Origin: Cyanobium sp. CZS25K
GTDB lineage: Bacteria > Cyanobacteriota > Cyanobacteriia > PCC-6307 > Cyanobiaceae
Length of the DNA: 64,000 nt
Direction of reading: 5' to 3'
Assembly (NCBI GenBank): GCA_030373325.1
Contig: JAUCZB010000010.1
Location: 1 to 64,000, forward strand
A program made the translations under genes and the position numbers. Below the pieces are notes generated by a model that was not told where the DNA came from, made no database searches, and saw only the letters and a list, made by a program, of their open reading frames with translations. Below, one piece after another: positions 52,903 to 62,476 of this stretch (positions are counted from its first letter, which is position 1; each line of letters opens with the position of its first letter).

Positions 52903-55900
52903 ACAGCACCCCCGCGCCCACCGCCCCCATGCGGCTCATCCTGACCGAGCCTTCGGTCGTTCCCGCCGAGGCCTCTCCCGGGGTGATCCGGCTGCTCAGC
53001 GAGCGGCTGGAGCTGGTGGAGGACCTCTGGCAGACGGTGCTGCGCAGCGAATGCCCCCCCGAGCAGGTGGAGCGGCTGCTGAAGCTCAAGGAACTCAGTG
53101 GGCCGGTGGCGCCGGGTCTGGATCCGGAGGCCCCCTCCGCCGTCGACACCGACGGCATCGTGGCCCTGATCAAGGCCATGGACCTGGCCGAGGGCATCGC
53201 CGCGGCCCGGGCCTTCTCCCTGTACTTCCAGCTGGTCAACATCCTCGAGCAGCACATCGAGGAAGACAGCTACCTGGAGAGCATCAAGCGGGCCCCCGCC
53301 CCCTCCAGCAACGACCCCTTCCTGCCGGCCCTGGCCAGCCAGAGCGATCCGGCCACCTTCCGCCAGCTGTTCGAGCGCCTGAGGGCCCTGAACGTGCCGC
53401 CTGGCCAGCTGGAGGGCCTGCTGCGCGAGCTCGACATCCGGCTGGTGTTCACCGCCCACCCCACCGAGATCGTGCGCCACACCGTGCGACACAAGCAGCG
53501 GCGGGTGGCGGCCCTGATCCAGAAGCTGCAGGAGAACGGCCAGGGCAACCCGGACGACAACGAGCGGCTGCGCCAGCAGCTGGAAGAGGAGATCCGGCTG
53601 TGGTGGCGCACCGATGAGCTGCATCAGTTCAAGCCGTCGGTGATCGACGAAGTCGACTACGCCCTCCACTACTTCCAGCAGGTGCTCTTCGACGCCCTGC
53701 CCCAGCTGCGCCAGCGCATCCGCTCCGCCCTGTCGGCCAGCTACCCCGACGTGCAGCCCCCCCGGGACGCCTTCTGCACCTTCGGCTCCTGGGTGGGCTC
53801 CGACCGGGACGGCAACCCCTCGGTGACACCGGATGTGACCTGGCGCACGGCCTGTTACCAGCGACAACTGATGCTGGCCCGCTACATCCAGTCGGTGTCC
53901 ATCCTGCGCGACCAGCTCAGCATCTCGATGCAGTGGAGCCAGGTGAGCGTCGCCCTGCTGGAGTCCCTGGAGATGGACCGGCTGCGCTTCCCGGAGATCT
54001 ACGAGGAACGCGCCGCCCGCTACCGGCTCGAGCCCTACCGGCTCAAGCTGAGCTACACCCTCGAGCGGCTGCGGCTCACCCAGGAGCGCAATCAGCAGCT
54101 GGCCGACGCTGGCTGGGAATCCCCCTGCGATGGCTCCTCCGGCCATGAAGCGGGTCTCACCAGCCTGATGGAGCCGGCCCCACCCCAGGAACTCCATTAC
54201 GCCTCGGTGGAGGAATTCCGCACCGACCTTGAGCTCATCAAGGAGAGCCTCGATGCCACCGGCCTGAGCTGCGAAGCCCTGCAGGACCTGCTTAGTCAGG
54301 TGCACATCTTCGCCTTCTCCCTGGCCAGCCTCGACATCCGCCAGGAGAGCACCCGCCACAGCGACGCCATCGACGAGCTCAGCCGTTATCTGCTCCTGCC
54401 GGTGCCCTACGGCGAGATGAACGAGGAGCAGCGGGTGGAATGGCTGCTGAGCGAACTGAAGACCCGCCGCCCGCTGTTGCCGCCGGCGGCCCGCTGGAGC
54501 GCCGCCACGGCCGAGACCTTCGCCGTGTTCCGGATGCTGCAGCGGCTGCAGCAGGAGTTCGGCCGGCGCATCTGCCGCACCTACGTGATCTCCATGAGTC
54601 ACACGGTGTCCGACCTGCTGGAGGTGGTGCTGCTGGCCAAGGAGGCCGGACTGGTGGATCCCATGGCCCAGAAGTCGGCCCTGCTGGTGATTCCCCTGTT
54701 CGAGACGGTTGAAGACCTGCAGGGCGCGCCGGCGGTGATGGGCCGGTTGTTCGCCGATCCCTTCTACCGCCAGTTGCTGATCAGCAACAGCGATGGCGAG
54801 CAGCCCCTGCAGGAGGTGATGCTCGGCTACTCCGACAGCAACAAGGATTCCGGCTTCCTCTCCAGCAACTGGGAGATCCACCGGGCCCAGATCGCCCTCC
54901 AGTCGCTCGCCGATGCCCACGACGTCGCCCTGCGCATCTTCCATGGCCGCGGCGGATCGGTGGGACGCGGTGGCGGCCCCGCCTACCAGGCGATCCTCGC
55001 CCAGCCCAGTGGCACCCTCAAAGGACGCATCAAGATCACCGAGCAGGGGGAAGTGCTGGCCTCCAAGTACTCCCTGCCCGAGCTGGCCCTCTACAACCTC
55101 GAGACGGTCACCACCGCCGTGCTGCAGAACAGCATGGTGAGCACCCCTGTCGACGACACCCCCACCTGGAATGTGCTGATGGAGCGGCTGGCGGCCCGCT
55201 CCCGCGACCACTACCGGGCCCTGGTGCATGACAACCCCGACCTGGTGGCCTTCTTCCAGCAGGTGACACCGATCGAGGAGATCAGCAAGCTGCAGATCTC
55301 CAGCCGGCCGGCACGGCGCAAGAGCGGCGCCAAGGATCTCTCCAGCCTGCGGGCGATCCCGTGGGTGTTCGGCTGGACCCAGAGCCGCTTCCTGCTGCCC
55401 AGCTGGTACGGGGTGGGCACGGCCCTGCAGGCCGAACTCGATGCCGACGGTGAGCAGATGGAACTGCTGCAGTTGCTCTACCAGCGCTGGCCCTTCTTCC
55501 GCATGCTGATCTCCAAGGTGGAGATGACCCTCTCCAAGGTGGATCTGGAACTGGCCGGCCATTACGTCACCTCCCTGGGACGTCCCCAGAACAAGGAGGT
55601 GTTCGCACAGATCTTCGCCGCCATCGCCAGCGAGTTCGCCCTCACCCACTCCCTGGTGCTGCGCATCAGCAACCACAGCCGGCTGCTGGACGGTGACCCG
55701 GCCCTGCAGCTGTCGGTCGACCTGCGCAACCGCACGATCATTCCCCTGGGCTATCTGCAGGTGGCGCTGCTGCGCCGGCTGCGGGAGCAGAAACGGCAAC
55801 CGCCGATGAGCGAAGGGCCGGACGGCACTGGCGACGGCCGCACCTATAGCCGCAGCGAACTGCTGCGCGGCGCCCTCCTTACGATCAACGGCATCGCCGC

Positions 55901-55922
55901 AGGCATGCGCAACACGGGCTGA
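52899..55922 (+). CDS. ppc: Phosphoenolpyruvate carboxylase
   Basis: 1,007 residues from ATG 52899. Carboxylates PEP to oxaloacetate, refilling the incomplete TCA cycle. Landmarks: [20 protein letters not shown] (catalytic His), [56 protein letters not shown] and the C-terminal end [11 protein letters not shown]. The N-terminal phosphorylation Ser of plant enzymes is absent, as normal for cyanobacteria. Confidence 0.97.
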   Translation: MNSTPAPTAPMRLILTEPSVVPAEASPGVIRLLSERLELVEDLWQTVLRSECPPEQVERLLKLKELSGPVAPGLDPEAPSAVDTDGIVALIKAMDLAEGIAAARAFSLYFQLVNILEQHIEEDSYLESIKRAPAPSSNDPFLPALASQSDPATFRQLFERLRALNVPPGQLEGLLRELDIRLVFTAHPTEIVRHTVRHKQRRVAALIQKLQENGQGNPDDNERLRQQLEEEIRLWWRTDELHQFKPSVIDEVDYALHYFQQVLFDALPQLRQRIRSALSASYPDVQPPRDAFCTFGSWVGSDRDGNPSVTPDVTWRTACYQRQLMLARYIQSVSILRDQLSISMQWSQVSVALLESLEMDRLRFPEIYEERAARYRLEPYRLKLSYTLERLRLTQERNQQLADAGWESPCDGSSGHEAGLTSLMEPAPPQELHYASVEEFRTDLELIKESLDATGLSCEALQDLLSQVHIFAFSLASLDIRQESTRHSDAIDELSRYLLLPVPYGEMNEEQRVEWLLSELKTRRPLLPPAARWSAATAETFAVFRMLQRLQQEFGRRICRTYVISMSHTVSDLLEVVLLAKEAGLVDPMAQKSALLVIPLFETVEDLQGAPAVMGRLFADPFYRQLLISNSDGEQPLQEVMLGYSDSNKDSGFLSSNWEIHRAQIALQSLADAHDVALRIFHGRGGSVGRGGGPAYQAILAQPSGTLKGRIKITEQGEVLASKYSLPELALYNLETVTTAVLQNSMVSTPVDDTPTWNVLMERLAARSRDHYRALVHDNPDLVAFFQQVTPIEEISKLQISSRPARRKSGAKDLSSLRAIPWVFGWTQSRFLLPSWYGVGTALQAELDADGEQMELLQLLYQRWPFFRMLISKVEMTLSKVDLELAGHYVTSLGRPQNKEVFAQIFAAIASEFALTHSLVLRISNHSRLLDGDPALQLSVDLRNRTIIPLGYLQVALLRRLREQKRQPPMSEGPDGTGDGRTYSRSELLRGALLTINGIAAGMRNTG

Positions 55923-55938
55923 TTCCCTGAACTCTCTG

Positions 55939-56409
55939 TTGATCCCCTTCCGCAGCCAGCCCCCGACTCCACGCCTGCGGGAGGGCTACGCCCTGCTGCA
56001 GCAGCACGACCCCGAGCCGGCTGGCCTCAACCGCCTGCTGGAAGCCTGCGGTGATTCCCCCCGCAGCCTGGAACGCTGGCAGCGGGTGCTGGAGCGCAGC
56101 GCCTGGCATCTGGTGGTGCTCAACCCAGGCGGCCAGCTGGTGGGCTTCGTGCGCGCCACCAGCGACCAGGCCCTCAATGCCAACCTCTGGGACCTGGTGG
56201 CCGATCCGGCCGATCCCTGCCGGGACGAGGTGATCGGGGCCCTGGTACAGGCCGCCCTGGCGCGCCTGCGGCGGGAACTGAGCGGCTGCAGCATCTCTCT
56301 TTCCGCCCCGCCCGAGGCACTCCAAGCCCTCTCCCGGGCGGGGTTCGTGCTGGATCCCGGCGGCATCCGGGCCATGGGCCTCGACCTGCGGAACCAGGCA
56401 GACGGTTGA
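55939..56409 (+). CDS. GNAT-family N-acetyltransferase
   Basis: About 156 residues from TTG 55939; the start is uncertain. The region WHLVVLNPGGQLVGFVRATS and NANLWDLVADPADPCRDEVI fits the beta4-beta5 core of GNAT enzymes, with ALVQAALARLRRELSGCSIS as the helix after the acetyl-CoA loop. The acetyl acceptor is unknown. It follows ppc by 16 bp. A 16-nt tandem repeat starts at its stop. Confidence 0.68.
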   Translation: MIPFRSQPPTPRLREGYALLQQHDPEPAGLNRLLEACGDSPRSLERWQRVLERSAWHLVVLNPGGQLVGFVRATSDQALNANLWDLVADPADPCRDEVIGALVQAALARLRRELSGCSISLSAPPEALQALSRAGFVLDPGGIRAMGLDLRNQADG

Positions 56410-56450
56410 CCGTGCTCACGGTTGACCGTGCTCACGGTTGACCGTACTGA
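56403..56450. repeat. 16-nt tandem repeat, three units
   Basis: Unit CGGTTGACCGTGCTCA at 56403-56418 and 56419-56434, and a variant unit at 56435-56450. The first unit contains the stop codon of the GNAT gene, and tRNA-Arg lies 16 bp beyond on the other strand. Confidence 0.85.
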
Positions 56451-56466
56451 CGAGTGACGGGGCTGA

Positions 56467-56540
56467 CGAGCATGGAGGGACTCGAACCCCCGACATTCAG
56501 AACCGGAATCTGACGCTCTATCCAACTGAGCTACATGCCC
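56467..56540 (-). tRNA. tRNA-Arg (anticodon CCG)
   Basis: 74-nt cloverleaf on the minus strand. 5' GGGCATG (56540-56534) pairs with CATGCTC (56474-56468, one G-T), discriminator G at 56467. The anticodon loop TTCCGGT gives CCG; the T loop GGTTCGAGTCC is normal. CCA not encoded. The only canonical recF start codon lies inside this gene on the other strand. Confidence 0.95.
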
Positions 56541-57722
56541 TGCCACGGTGGTTCCGGTCCCAAAGGAACCTCCCCCTCCGATGGGGGTACCTTAGCGGCT
56601 GACCGCCCCAGAACCATCCGGCTGCACCGCCTGGACTTCCGGCATTTCCGCAACATCGACGGCCTGCAGCTGACGCTGGAGCCGCCCCGGCTGCTGGTGA
56701 TCGGCAGCAACGGCCAGGGCAAGTCGAACCTGCTGGAAGGGGTGGAACTGCTCACCAGCCTGCGTTCCCACCGCTGCAGCAGCGACAGGGATCTGATCGG
56801 CCATGGTCACGCCTGGTGCCGGCTGGGCGCCCTCACCGACGAGGCCGACAGCCTGCAACTGGAGCTGCGGCGCAGTGGCGGTCGCCAGGCCTTCCGCAAC
56901 GGCAAACGGCTGGAGCGGCAGCTGGACCTGATCGGACCCCTGCGCTGCGTCGGCTTCAGCGCCCTCGACCTGGACCTGGTGCGGGGGGAGCCGGCCCTGC
57001 GGCGCCAGTGGCTGGATCGGGTGGTGCTGCAGCTCGAACCCGTCTACGGCGCCCTGCTGAGCCGCTACGGGCGGCTGCTGCGGCAGCGCAGCCAGCTGCT
57101 GCGCCGGGGGCTCGGTGCCGGCCAGCGGCAGGCGCTGCTGGATGCCTTCGATCAGCAGATGGCCCTGGTCGGCGCCCGGCTGCACCGCCGGCGCCAGCGG
57201 GCCCTGCGGCGCCTGGAGCCGCTTGCGGTGGCCTGGCAGCAGCGGATCGGCGGGGCCGCCGAACCGCTCCAGCTCGACTACATCAGCGGCACCGTGCTGG
57301 CGGAGGCCAGCGACGAGGAAGGCCCCTGGCGCCAGGCCCTGGAGGAGCAGCTGAGCCAGCAGCGGCCCCAGGAGGAACGCCTCGGCCAATGCCAGGTGGG
57401 GCCGCACCGGGACGAAGTGGCCCTGCTGATCGGCGGCCAGGCCGCCCGGCGCTACGGCTCGGCCGGCCAGCAGCGCACCCTGGTGCTGGCCCTGAAGCTG
57501 GGGGAGCTGGACCTGGTGAGCCAGGTGGTGGGCCAGCCGCCGCTGCTGCTGCTCGACGATGTGCTGGCCGAGCTCGACCCGGGGCGCCAGCAGCTGCTGC
57601 TGGAGGCGGTGGGGGACGGCCACCAGTGCCTGGTGAGCGCCACCCATCTGGAGGCCTTCAGCAGCGGCTGGCGGGCCCGCAGCCAGGTGGTGGAACTGCG
57701 GGACGGCAGCCTGGTGGCCTGA
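56535..57722 (+). CDS. recF: DNA replication and repair protein RecF
   Basis: ABC-type ATPase that loads RecA at gaps with RecO and RecR. Conserved start region [20 protein letters not shown], Walker [21 protein letters not shown], signature [20 protein letters not shown] and Walker [18 protein letters not shown]. The only ATG/GTG/TTG ahead of the conserved region is ATG 56535, which overlaps the 5' end of tRNA-Arg by 6 bp and adds 27 unusual residues; ATC 56616 would give the usual N-terminus (about 368 aa). Start uncertain, identity firm. Confidence 0.9.
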   Translation: MPCHGGSGPKGTSPSDGGTLAADRPRTIRLHRLDFRHFRNIDGLQLTLEPPRLLVIGSNGQGKSNLLEGVELLTSLRSHRCSSDRDLIGHGHAWCRLGALTDEADSLQLELRRSGGRQAFRNGKRLERQLDLIGPLRCVGFSALDLDLVRGEPALRRQWLDRVVLQLEPVYGALLSRYGRLLRQRSQLLRRGLGAGQRQALLDAFDQQMALVGARLHRRRQRALRRLEPLAVAWQQRIGGAAEPLQLDYISGTVLAEASDEEGPWRQALEEQLSQQRPQEERLGQCQVGPHRDEVALLIGGQAARRYGSAGQQRTLVLALKLGELDLVSQVVGQPPLLLLDDVLAELDPGRQQLLLEAVGDGHQCLVSATHLEAFSSGWRARSQVVELRDGSLVA

Positions 57723-57810
57723 GGCCCGATCCCCCTGCCGCCGCAAGGGACCTGGCGAACCCCTGTTCAGCGCTCCGGCACGTATGGTGAGGCCTGTTTG
57801 ACTGGATTCG

Positions 57811-58305
57811 ATGAACCAGTGCCTCTCCAGCCTGCATCCCAACCCGGGATGGAAGCCAGCCGCCTCTTCCGCCCATGCCATCGCACACCCCGTCTCCGCC
57901 CCTGGCGAGATCACCGACGCGGTAGGGAAACACTGCATCCTCGAGCTCTACGATTGCGACTGCGCCAGGCTCGACGACGAAGCTTTCCTCAGGGACACCA
58001 TCACGTCAGCAGCCAAACGGGCTGGTGCCACCCTGCTCAACCTGATCACCCACCGCTTCGAACCCCAGGGCGTCACGGGGTTGGCCTTGCTGGCGGAATC
58101 CCACATCTCCATCCACACCTGGCCCGAATCGGGCTATGCGGCCGTGGATGTGTTCACCTGCGGTGACCACACCATGCCCGAGCGCGCCTGTCAGGTGCTG
58201 TGGGAGGAACTGGGGGCCGGCCGGCACAAGCTCACCAGCTTTCGCCGCGAGACACCCGAGGCGCTCGCTGACAGCCTGAGGGAGCCGCACCTCGCCGGCG
58301 CCTGA
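57811..58305 (+). CDS. speD: S-adenosylmethionine decarboxylase proenzyme
   Basis: Pyruvoyl enzyme making decarboxylated SAM for spermidine synthesis. The core begins near residue 39 ([20 protein letters not shown]); the self-cleavage site is in [20 protein letters not shown] (Ser of ESHIS), and [14 protein letters not shown] carries the catalytic Cys. The 38 residues before the core are an unusual extension. 164 residues in all. Substrate comes from metK at 20850. Confidence 0.92.
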   Translation: MNQCLSSLHPNPGWKPAASSAHAIAHPVSAPGEITDAVGKHCILELYDCDCARLDDEAFLRDTITSAAKRAGATLLNLITHRFEPQGVTGLALLAESHISIHTWPESGYAAVDVFTCGDHTMPERACQVLWEELGAGRHKLTSFRRETPEALADSLREPHLAGA

Positions 58306-58357
58306 GCCCCGGCCGGCGCACGCCTCCCACCTGGGGGACCACCGCGGCGGCCACCGA

Positions 58358-59230
58358 TCAATCCCGCCGGCCCTGGCGGGAACGGTTCAGCTTGCCGCTC
58401 ACCAGCCCCTCCAGATCGAGCGCCACGGCGGTGAACCCCAGCGCCCTGAACGCCGCCACCAGCTCGGGGCGCAGTTCACCATGGGCCAGACGCTCCAGGG
58501 CCGCCGGCAGTCCGGCGGCGGGGATTTCGATGCGCGCCGTTTCCCCCTGGCTGCGGACCCGCAGTTCGGAGAAGCCCCGCTGGCGCAACCAGTCTTCGGC
58601 GGCGGCCACCCGGGCCAGCCTGCGGGCGCTGATCGTTTCGCCATAGGGAAAGCGGGAGGCCAGGCAGGGCTGGGCCGGCTTGTCCCACCAGGGCAACCCC
58701 AGGGCGCGGGACAGTTGACGCACCCCCGCCTTGTCGATGCCGGCCTCGGCAAGCGGCGAGCGCACACCGAATTCCCGGGCGGCACGGATGCCGGGCCGGT
58801 GGTCGCCCAGATCATCGAGGTTGACCCCATCCAGCACCTGGGCCCCCTCGGCGGCGGCGGCGATCGGGGCCAGCAGGCGATGCAGCTCCCGCTTGCAGGC
58901 GTAGCAGCGATCCTCCGGGTTGCTGAAGTAGGCGGGGTCCGCCAGCTCCGCGGTGGCCAGCTCCCGATGGCGCAGGCCCAGCCAGCGGGCCTGGGCACTG
59001 GCCTCCTCGCGCAGATGGGGTGCCAAAGCGGGTGAGACCCCGGTGATCGACAGGGCCCGATCCCCCAGCCGGTCGCCGGCCAGGGCGGCCACCAGGGCGC
59101 TGTCGACACCGCCCGAGTAGGCCACCACCACCGGCGCGCAGGCATCGAGCTGCCGGCAGAGGGCCTCCAGGCCCCGCTCCAGGGGGGCGGGCAAGGCTTC
59201 GAGCAGGCTGAGGCGGCGGGTGGCGGGCAT
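58358..59230 (-). CDS. larE: ATP-dependent sacrificial sulfur transferase LarE family
   Basis: 290 residues. The PP-loop PVVVAYSGGVDSALVAALAG binds ATP; DRCYACKRELHRLLAPIA holds the PP-loop-family CxxC region and LGLPWWDKPAQPCLASRFPY the third sulfur-site Cys, a pattern also seen in the three-Cys LarE type. LarE donates sulfur for the nickel-pincer cofactor of lactate racemase. No larA, larB or larC is in the window, so another thiolation role is open. The start ATG 59230 is near the divergent cobO gene. Confidence 0.83.
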   Translation of the reverse strand: MPATRRLSLLEALPAPLERGLEALCRQLDACAPVVVAYSGGVDSALVAALAGDRLGDRALSITGVSPALAPHLREEASAQARWLGLRHRELATAELADPAYFSNPEDRCYACKRELHRLLAPIAAAAEGAQVLDGVNLDDLGDHRPGIRAAREFGVRSPLAEAGIDKAGVRQLSRALGLPWWDKPAQPCLASRFPYGETISARRLARVAAAEDWLRQRGFSELRVRSQGETARIEIPAAGLPAALERLAHGELRPELVAAFRALGFTAVALDLEGLVSGKLNRSRQGRRD

Positions 59231-59281
59231 GGCGTCGATCCTGGCAAGGCTGGGTAACATCCGGGTCAGATCCGCCCGCCG

Positions 59282-60445
59282 ATGCCCCCCACCGCCCGCA
59301 GCACCCAGACCCCGCAACGCGGCACCGGGCGGGGCATCGGCATCCGCACCGCCGCGGGCAGCGACGAGCGGGCCCACGGCCAGCTGCACGTCTATGACGG
59401 GGAGGGCAAGGGCAAGAGCCAGGCGGCCCTGGGGGTGGTGCTGCGCACCATCGGGCTGGGCATCTGCGAGCAGAAGCGCACCCGGGTGCTGCTGCTGCGG
59501 TTCCTCAAGGGCCCCGGCCGCGCCTACGACGAGGACAGTGCCATCGAGGCCCTGCAGCAGGGCTTCCCCCACCTGATCGACCAGGTGCGCACCGGCCGCG
59601 GCGACCACTTCAGCGCCGAGGAGGCCACCCGCTTCGACCACCAGGAGGCCCAGCGGGGCTGGGACATCGCCAAGGGGGCGATCGCCAGCAACCTCTATTC
59701 GGTGGTGGTGCTCGACGAGCTCAACCCTGTGCTCGACCTGGGCCTGCTCGACACCGAGGAGGTGGTGCGGACCCTGGCCACCAAGCCGGCGGGCATGGAA
59801 ATGATCTGCACGGGCCGGGGCGCACCGCGCCAGCTGGTGCAGCTGGCCGATCTGCACTCGGAGATGCGGGCCCACAGCGGCCCCCAGCAGGGCCTGGAGG
59901 GACTGGAGATCTACACCGGCGAAGGCAAGGGCAAATCCACCAGTGCCCTGGGCAAGGGCCTGCAGGCCATCGGCCGCGGCATCAGCCAGGACAAGAGCCA
60001 CCGGGTACTGATCCTGCAGTGGCTCAAGGGCGGAGCGGGCTACACCGAAGACGCGGCGATCGCCGCCCTGCGGGAGAGCTACCCCCACCTGGTGGATCAC
60101 CTGCGTTCGGGTCGCGATGCGATCGTGTGGCGCGGCCAGCAGCAGCCGATCGACTACGTGGAAGCGGAACGGGCCTGGGAGATCGCCCGGGCCGCGATCG
60201 CCAGCGGCCTCTACAAGACCGTGATCCTTGATGAGCTCAACCCCACCGTGGATCTGGAACTGCTGCCGGTGGAGCCGATTGTGCAGACCCTGCTGCGCAA
60301 GCCCACCGAAACCGAGGTGATCATCACGGGCCGCTGCAAGAGCCGGCCGGCCTACTTCGATCTGGCCAGCGTGCACTCGGAGATGGTGTGCCACAAGCAC
60401 TACGCCGAGCGGGGCGTCGACCTCAAACGCGGCGTCGACTACTGA
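59282..60445 (+). CDS. cobO: Cob(I)yrinic acid a,c-diamide adenosyltransferase, tandem-domain form
   Basis: 387 residues made of two CobO/BtuR P-loop domains in a row. Domain 1: VYDGEGKGKSQAALG-type P-loop (here LHVYDGEGKGKSQAALGVVL) and VVVLDELNPVLDLGLL. Domain 2: LEIYTGEGKGKSTSALGKGL and KTVILDELNPTVDLELL. Both have intact P-loops and Walker B acids. Single CobO is ~190 residues, so this is a head-to-tail duplication. Adenosylates corrinoids for cobalamin. Divergent from larE. Confidence 0.88.
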   Translation: MPPTARSTQTPQRGTGRGIGIRTAAGSDERAHGQLHVYDGEGKGKSQAALGVVLRTIGLGICEQKRTRVLLLRFLKGPGRAYDEDSAIEALQQGFPHLIDQVRTGRGDHFSAEEATRFDHQEAQRGWDIAKGAIASNLYSVVVLDELNPVLDLGLLDTEEVVRTLATKPAGMEMICTGRGAPRQLVQLADLHSEMRAHSGPQQGLEGLEIYTGEGKGKSTSALGKGLQAIGRGISQDKSHRVLILQWLKGGAGYTEDAAIAALRESYPHLVDHLRSGRDAIVWRGQQQPIDYVEAERAWEIARAAIASGLYKTVILDELNPTVDLELLPVEPIVQTLLRKPTETEVIITGRCKSRPAYFDLASVHSEMVCHKHYAERGVDLKRGVDY

Positions 60446-60515
60446 CCCCCCAGCGCGGGACGGCCCATCGCGGGGTGCCGATCACGGGCGCGGCGATCAC
60501 GCAGTGGCGGGCGCC

Positions 60516-61337
60516 CTAGGGCGGGCCCAGCTCCTCGTCCTCCAGCATCTCCACCTCCTCTGAAGCGATGAAGCGCCCCAGCAGCAGCCCCACCAGCAGG
60601 GCCATGTACAAGGTGCTGGCGACGCTCAGCAGGATCACGAAGCGCTCCCCCACCGCATTGGCCGGCAGCACATCGCCATAGCCCACCCCGGCGACGGTGA
60701 CGAAGCTGAAGTAGGTGAGCCGATCGAGCAGCAGCTGCTGGCCGGCGGTCTCGCCGAGGCTGAAGCTGCCAGGCACGAGCACCTGGGTGGCCGTGGCAAG
60801 CACCCCTCCGGTGAGACCCAGGTGCAGATAGCCCGCCGCCGCGCCGGCCAACACCTGCCCATTGACCCGGGGCACCCTGGCCAACACTCTGACCAGCCGC
60901 GTCGAGGTGATCAGGAAAAAGAGGCTCAGCAGGACCATCTCCCCGGCGTGGAACGACCCACCGGGCCATTCCCCAGAGGCCACCGGCACCCAGAGCCCGA
61001 TGCTGCCGACCAGGCCGATCCCGCAGAAAAACGCCTGCCGCGGCCTGGCGTAGGGCACCCCAGGCATCACCGGCAAGGTGCGGATCGACTGGACGATCAG
61101 CAGATTGAAGACCAGGGCCAGCAGGGCGTGCCCCTGCCAGCCATATCTGGCCGTGAACGGCATCAACAGGATCGGCAGCACGGCCGTCAGCAGCAACGGC
61201 AGGAAACGCTTCTCGAGGGCGATCAGGCGCTGGGCTTCGAGGCGGCGGCGCTCCCGCCAGCGCTTCCGGGCCGGGGAGAGGGCGTCAGTAGCGGGGAACG
61301 GCAGGATCCACCTCCTGGCTCCAGGCGTCGATGCCAC
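60516..61337 (-). CDS. Potassium channel-like membrane protein (ion-transport-2 family)
   Basis: 273 residues, about six hydrophobic segments. Near the C-terminus the pore loop TYFSFVTVAGVGYGDVLPAN resembles the TxGYGD selectivity filter of K+ channels with a two-residue variation, followed by the last helix STLYMALLVGLLLGRFIA and a short acidic tail. No cytosolic RCK domain is attached. The GTG start at 61337 overlaps moeB by 53 bp; a later start is possible. Confidence 0.72.
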   Translation of the reverse strand: MASTPGARRWILPFPATDALSPARKRWRERRRLEAQRLIALEKRFLPLLLTAVLPILLMPFTARYGWQGHALLALVFNLLIVQSIRTLPVMPGVPYARPRQAFFCGIGLVGSIGLWVPVASGEWPGGSFHAGEMVLLSLFFLITSTRLVRVLARVPRVNGQVLAGAAAGYLHLGLTGGVLATATQVLVPGSFSLGETAGQQLLLDRLTYFSFVTVAGVGYGDVLPANAVGERFVILLSVASTLYMALLVGLLLGRFIASEEVEMLEDEELGPP

Positions 61338-62454
61338 CCTGCACGTTCACCCCCTCGATACCGTGGCGGCCGAGGGCGATCAGGGCCTTGGCGGAGCGGC
61401 CGCCCAGCTTGCAGTGCACATAGAGCCGCTTGCCGCTGGCCAGGCGCCGCACGTCCTCGATCGCCTCGCCGCTTTCGATCCGATCCAGAGGCACCAGCAC
61501 CGAGCCGGGGATCACGGCGATGTCGGCTTCCTGGGGGTTGCGCACGTCGACCAGGAGCAGATCCTCCATCTGGCCGTCGATCATGGTCTTGAGTTCGGCC
61601 ACGGTGATGGTGGGCACGGAACCAGCCTCCTCCTGGCCAGGGGCCGAACCGCCCACGCCGCAGAACTCCTGATAGTCGATCAGCTTTTCGATCACTGGGC
61701 GCTCCGGATTGGGGCGCAGCTTGAGCTCCCGGAAGCTCATCTTGAGGGCATCGAAGAGCAGCAGCCGGCCGCTGAGACTGGTGCCGATGCCGGTGATCAG
61801 CTTCACCGCCTCGGTGGCCTGGATCATGCCGATGATGCCGGGGAGAACCCCCACCACACCCCCTTCGGCGCAGGAGGGCACCATCCCCGGCGGCGGCGGC
61901 TCGGGGAAGAGATCGCGGTAGTTGGGGCCGCCTTCGAAGTTGAAGACCGTCGCCTGGCCCTCGAAGCGGAAGATCGAGCCGTAGACGTTGGGCTTGTCGA
62001 GCAGGACGCAGGCGTCGTTGACGAGGTAGCGGGTGGGGAAGTTGTCGGTGCCGTCGCAGACGATGTCGTAGCCGGCGATGATCTCGAGGGCGTTCTCGCT
62101 GGTGAGGGCCGTTTCGTAGAGATCCACCTGGCAGTGGGGATTGATCTCGTGGATCCGGGCCCTGGCCGATTCGATCTTGGGCTTGCCCACCCAGCTGGTG
62201 CCATGGATCACCTGGCGCTGCAGGTTGCTGTGGTCGACCACGTCGAAATCGACGATGCCCAGGCGGCCCACCCCGGCGGCGGCCAGATAGAGGAGCAGGG
62301 GCGAACCGAGGCCGCCGGTGCCGACGCAAAGCACGGAGGCCGCCTTGAGCCGCTTCTGCCCCTCCATGCCGATCTCCGGCAGGATCAGGTGGCGCGAGAA
62401 GCGCACCACCTCATCGGGGCTGAGCTGAACGGCACTGGTGTCGGGAGGAAGCAT
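61285..62454 (-). CDS. moeB: MoeB/ThiF-family adenylyltransferase with C-terminal rhodanese domain
   Basis: 389 residues. The E1-like domain (1-~260) has RFSRHLILPEIGMEGQKRLK, VLCVGTGGLGSPLLLYLAAA (ATP loop), DNFPTRYLVNDACVLLDKPN and AEGGVVGVLPGIIGMIQATE. The rhodanese domain (~275-389) has the active-site Cys in GKRLYVHCKLGGRSAKALIA. It activates a MoaD/ThiS-type sulfur carrier and may also supply the sulfur. The zinc-binding CxxC pairs of E. coli MoeB are not evident. A JAMM protease gene precedes it by 22 bp. Confidence 0.9.
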   Translation of the reverse strand: MLPPDTSAVQLSPDEVVRFSRHLILPEIGMEGQKRLKAASVLCVGTGGLGSPLLLYLAAAGVGRLGIVDFDVVDHSNLQRQVIHGTSWVGKPKIESARARIHEINPHCQVDLYETALTSENALEIIAGYDIVCDGTDNFPTRYLVNDACVLLDKPNVYGSIFRFEGQATVFNFEGGPNYRDLFPEPPPPGMVPSCAEGGVVGVLPGIIGMIQATEAVKLITGIGTSLSGRLLLFDALKMSFRELKLRPNPERPVIEKLIDYQEFCGVGGSAPGQEEAGSVPTITVAELKTMIDGQMEDLLLVDVRNPQEADIAVIPGSVLVPLDRIESGEAIEDVRRLASGKRLYVHCKLGGRSAKALIALGRHGIEGVNVQGGIDAWSQEVDPAVPRY

Positions 62455-62476
62455 GGCAGCGAAGGCCCACGACGCA

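Noticed and set aside
52299..55799. 1,166-codon open frame on the minus strand opposite ppc
   Set aside because: It is a shadow of ppc in GC-rich DNA: His/Gln/Gly-rich low-complexity translation with no domain, while the plus strand carries all PEP carboxylase motifs.
56403..56450. Possible small CRISPR array
   Set aside because: The units are 16 nt, contiguous and without spacers: a simple tandem repeat. No cas gene is present in the window.
58358..60400. 680-codon minus-strand frame that fuses larE with sequence opposite cobO
   Set aside because: LarE homology begins only at the ATG at 59230; the upstream part is antisense to cobO, which has full P-loop domains on the plus strand.
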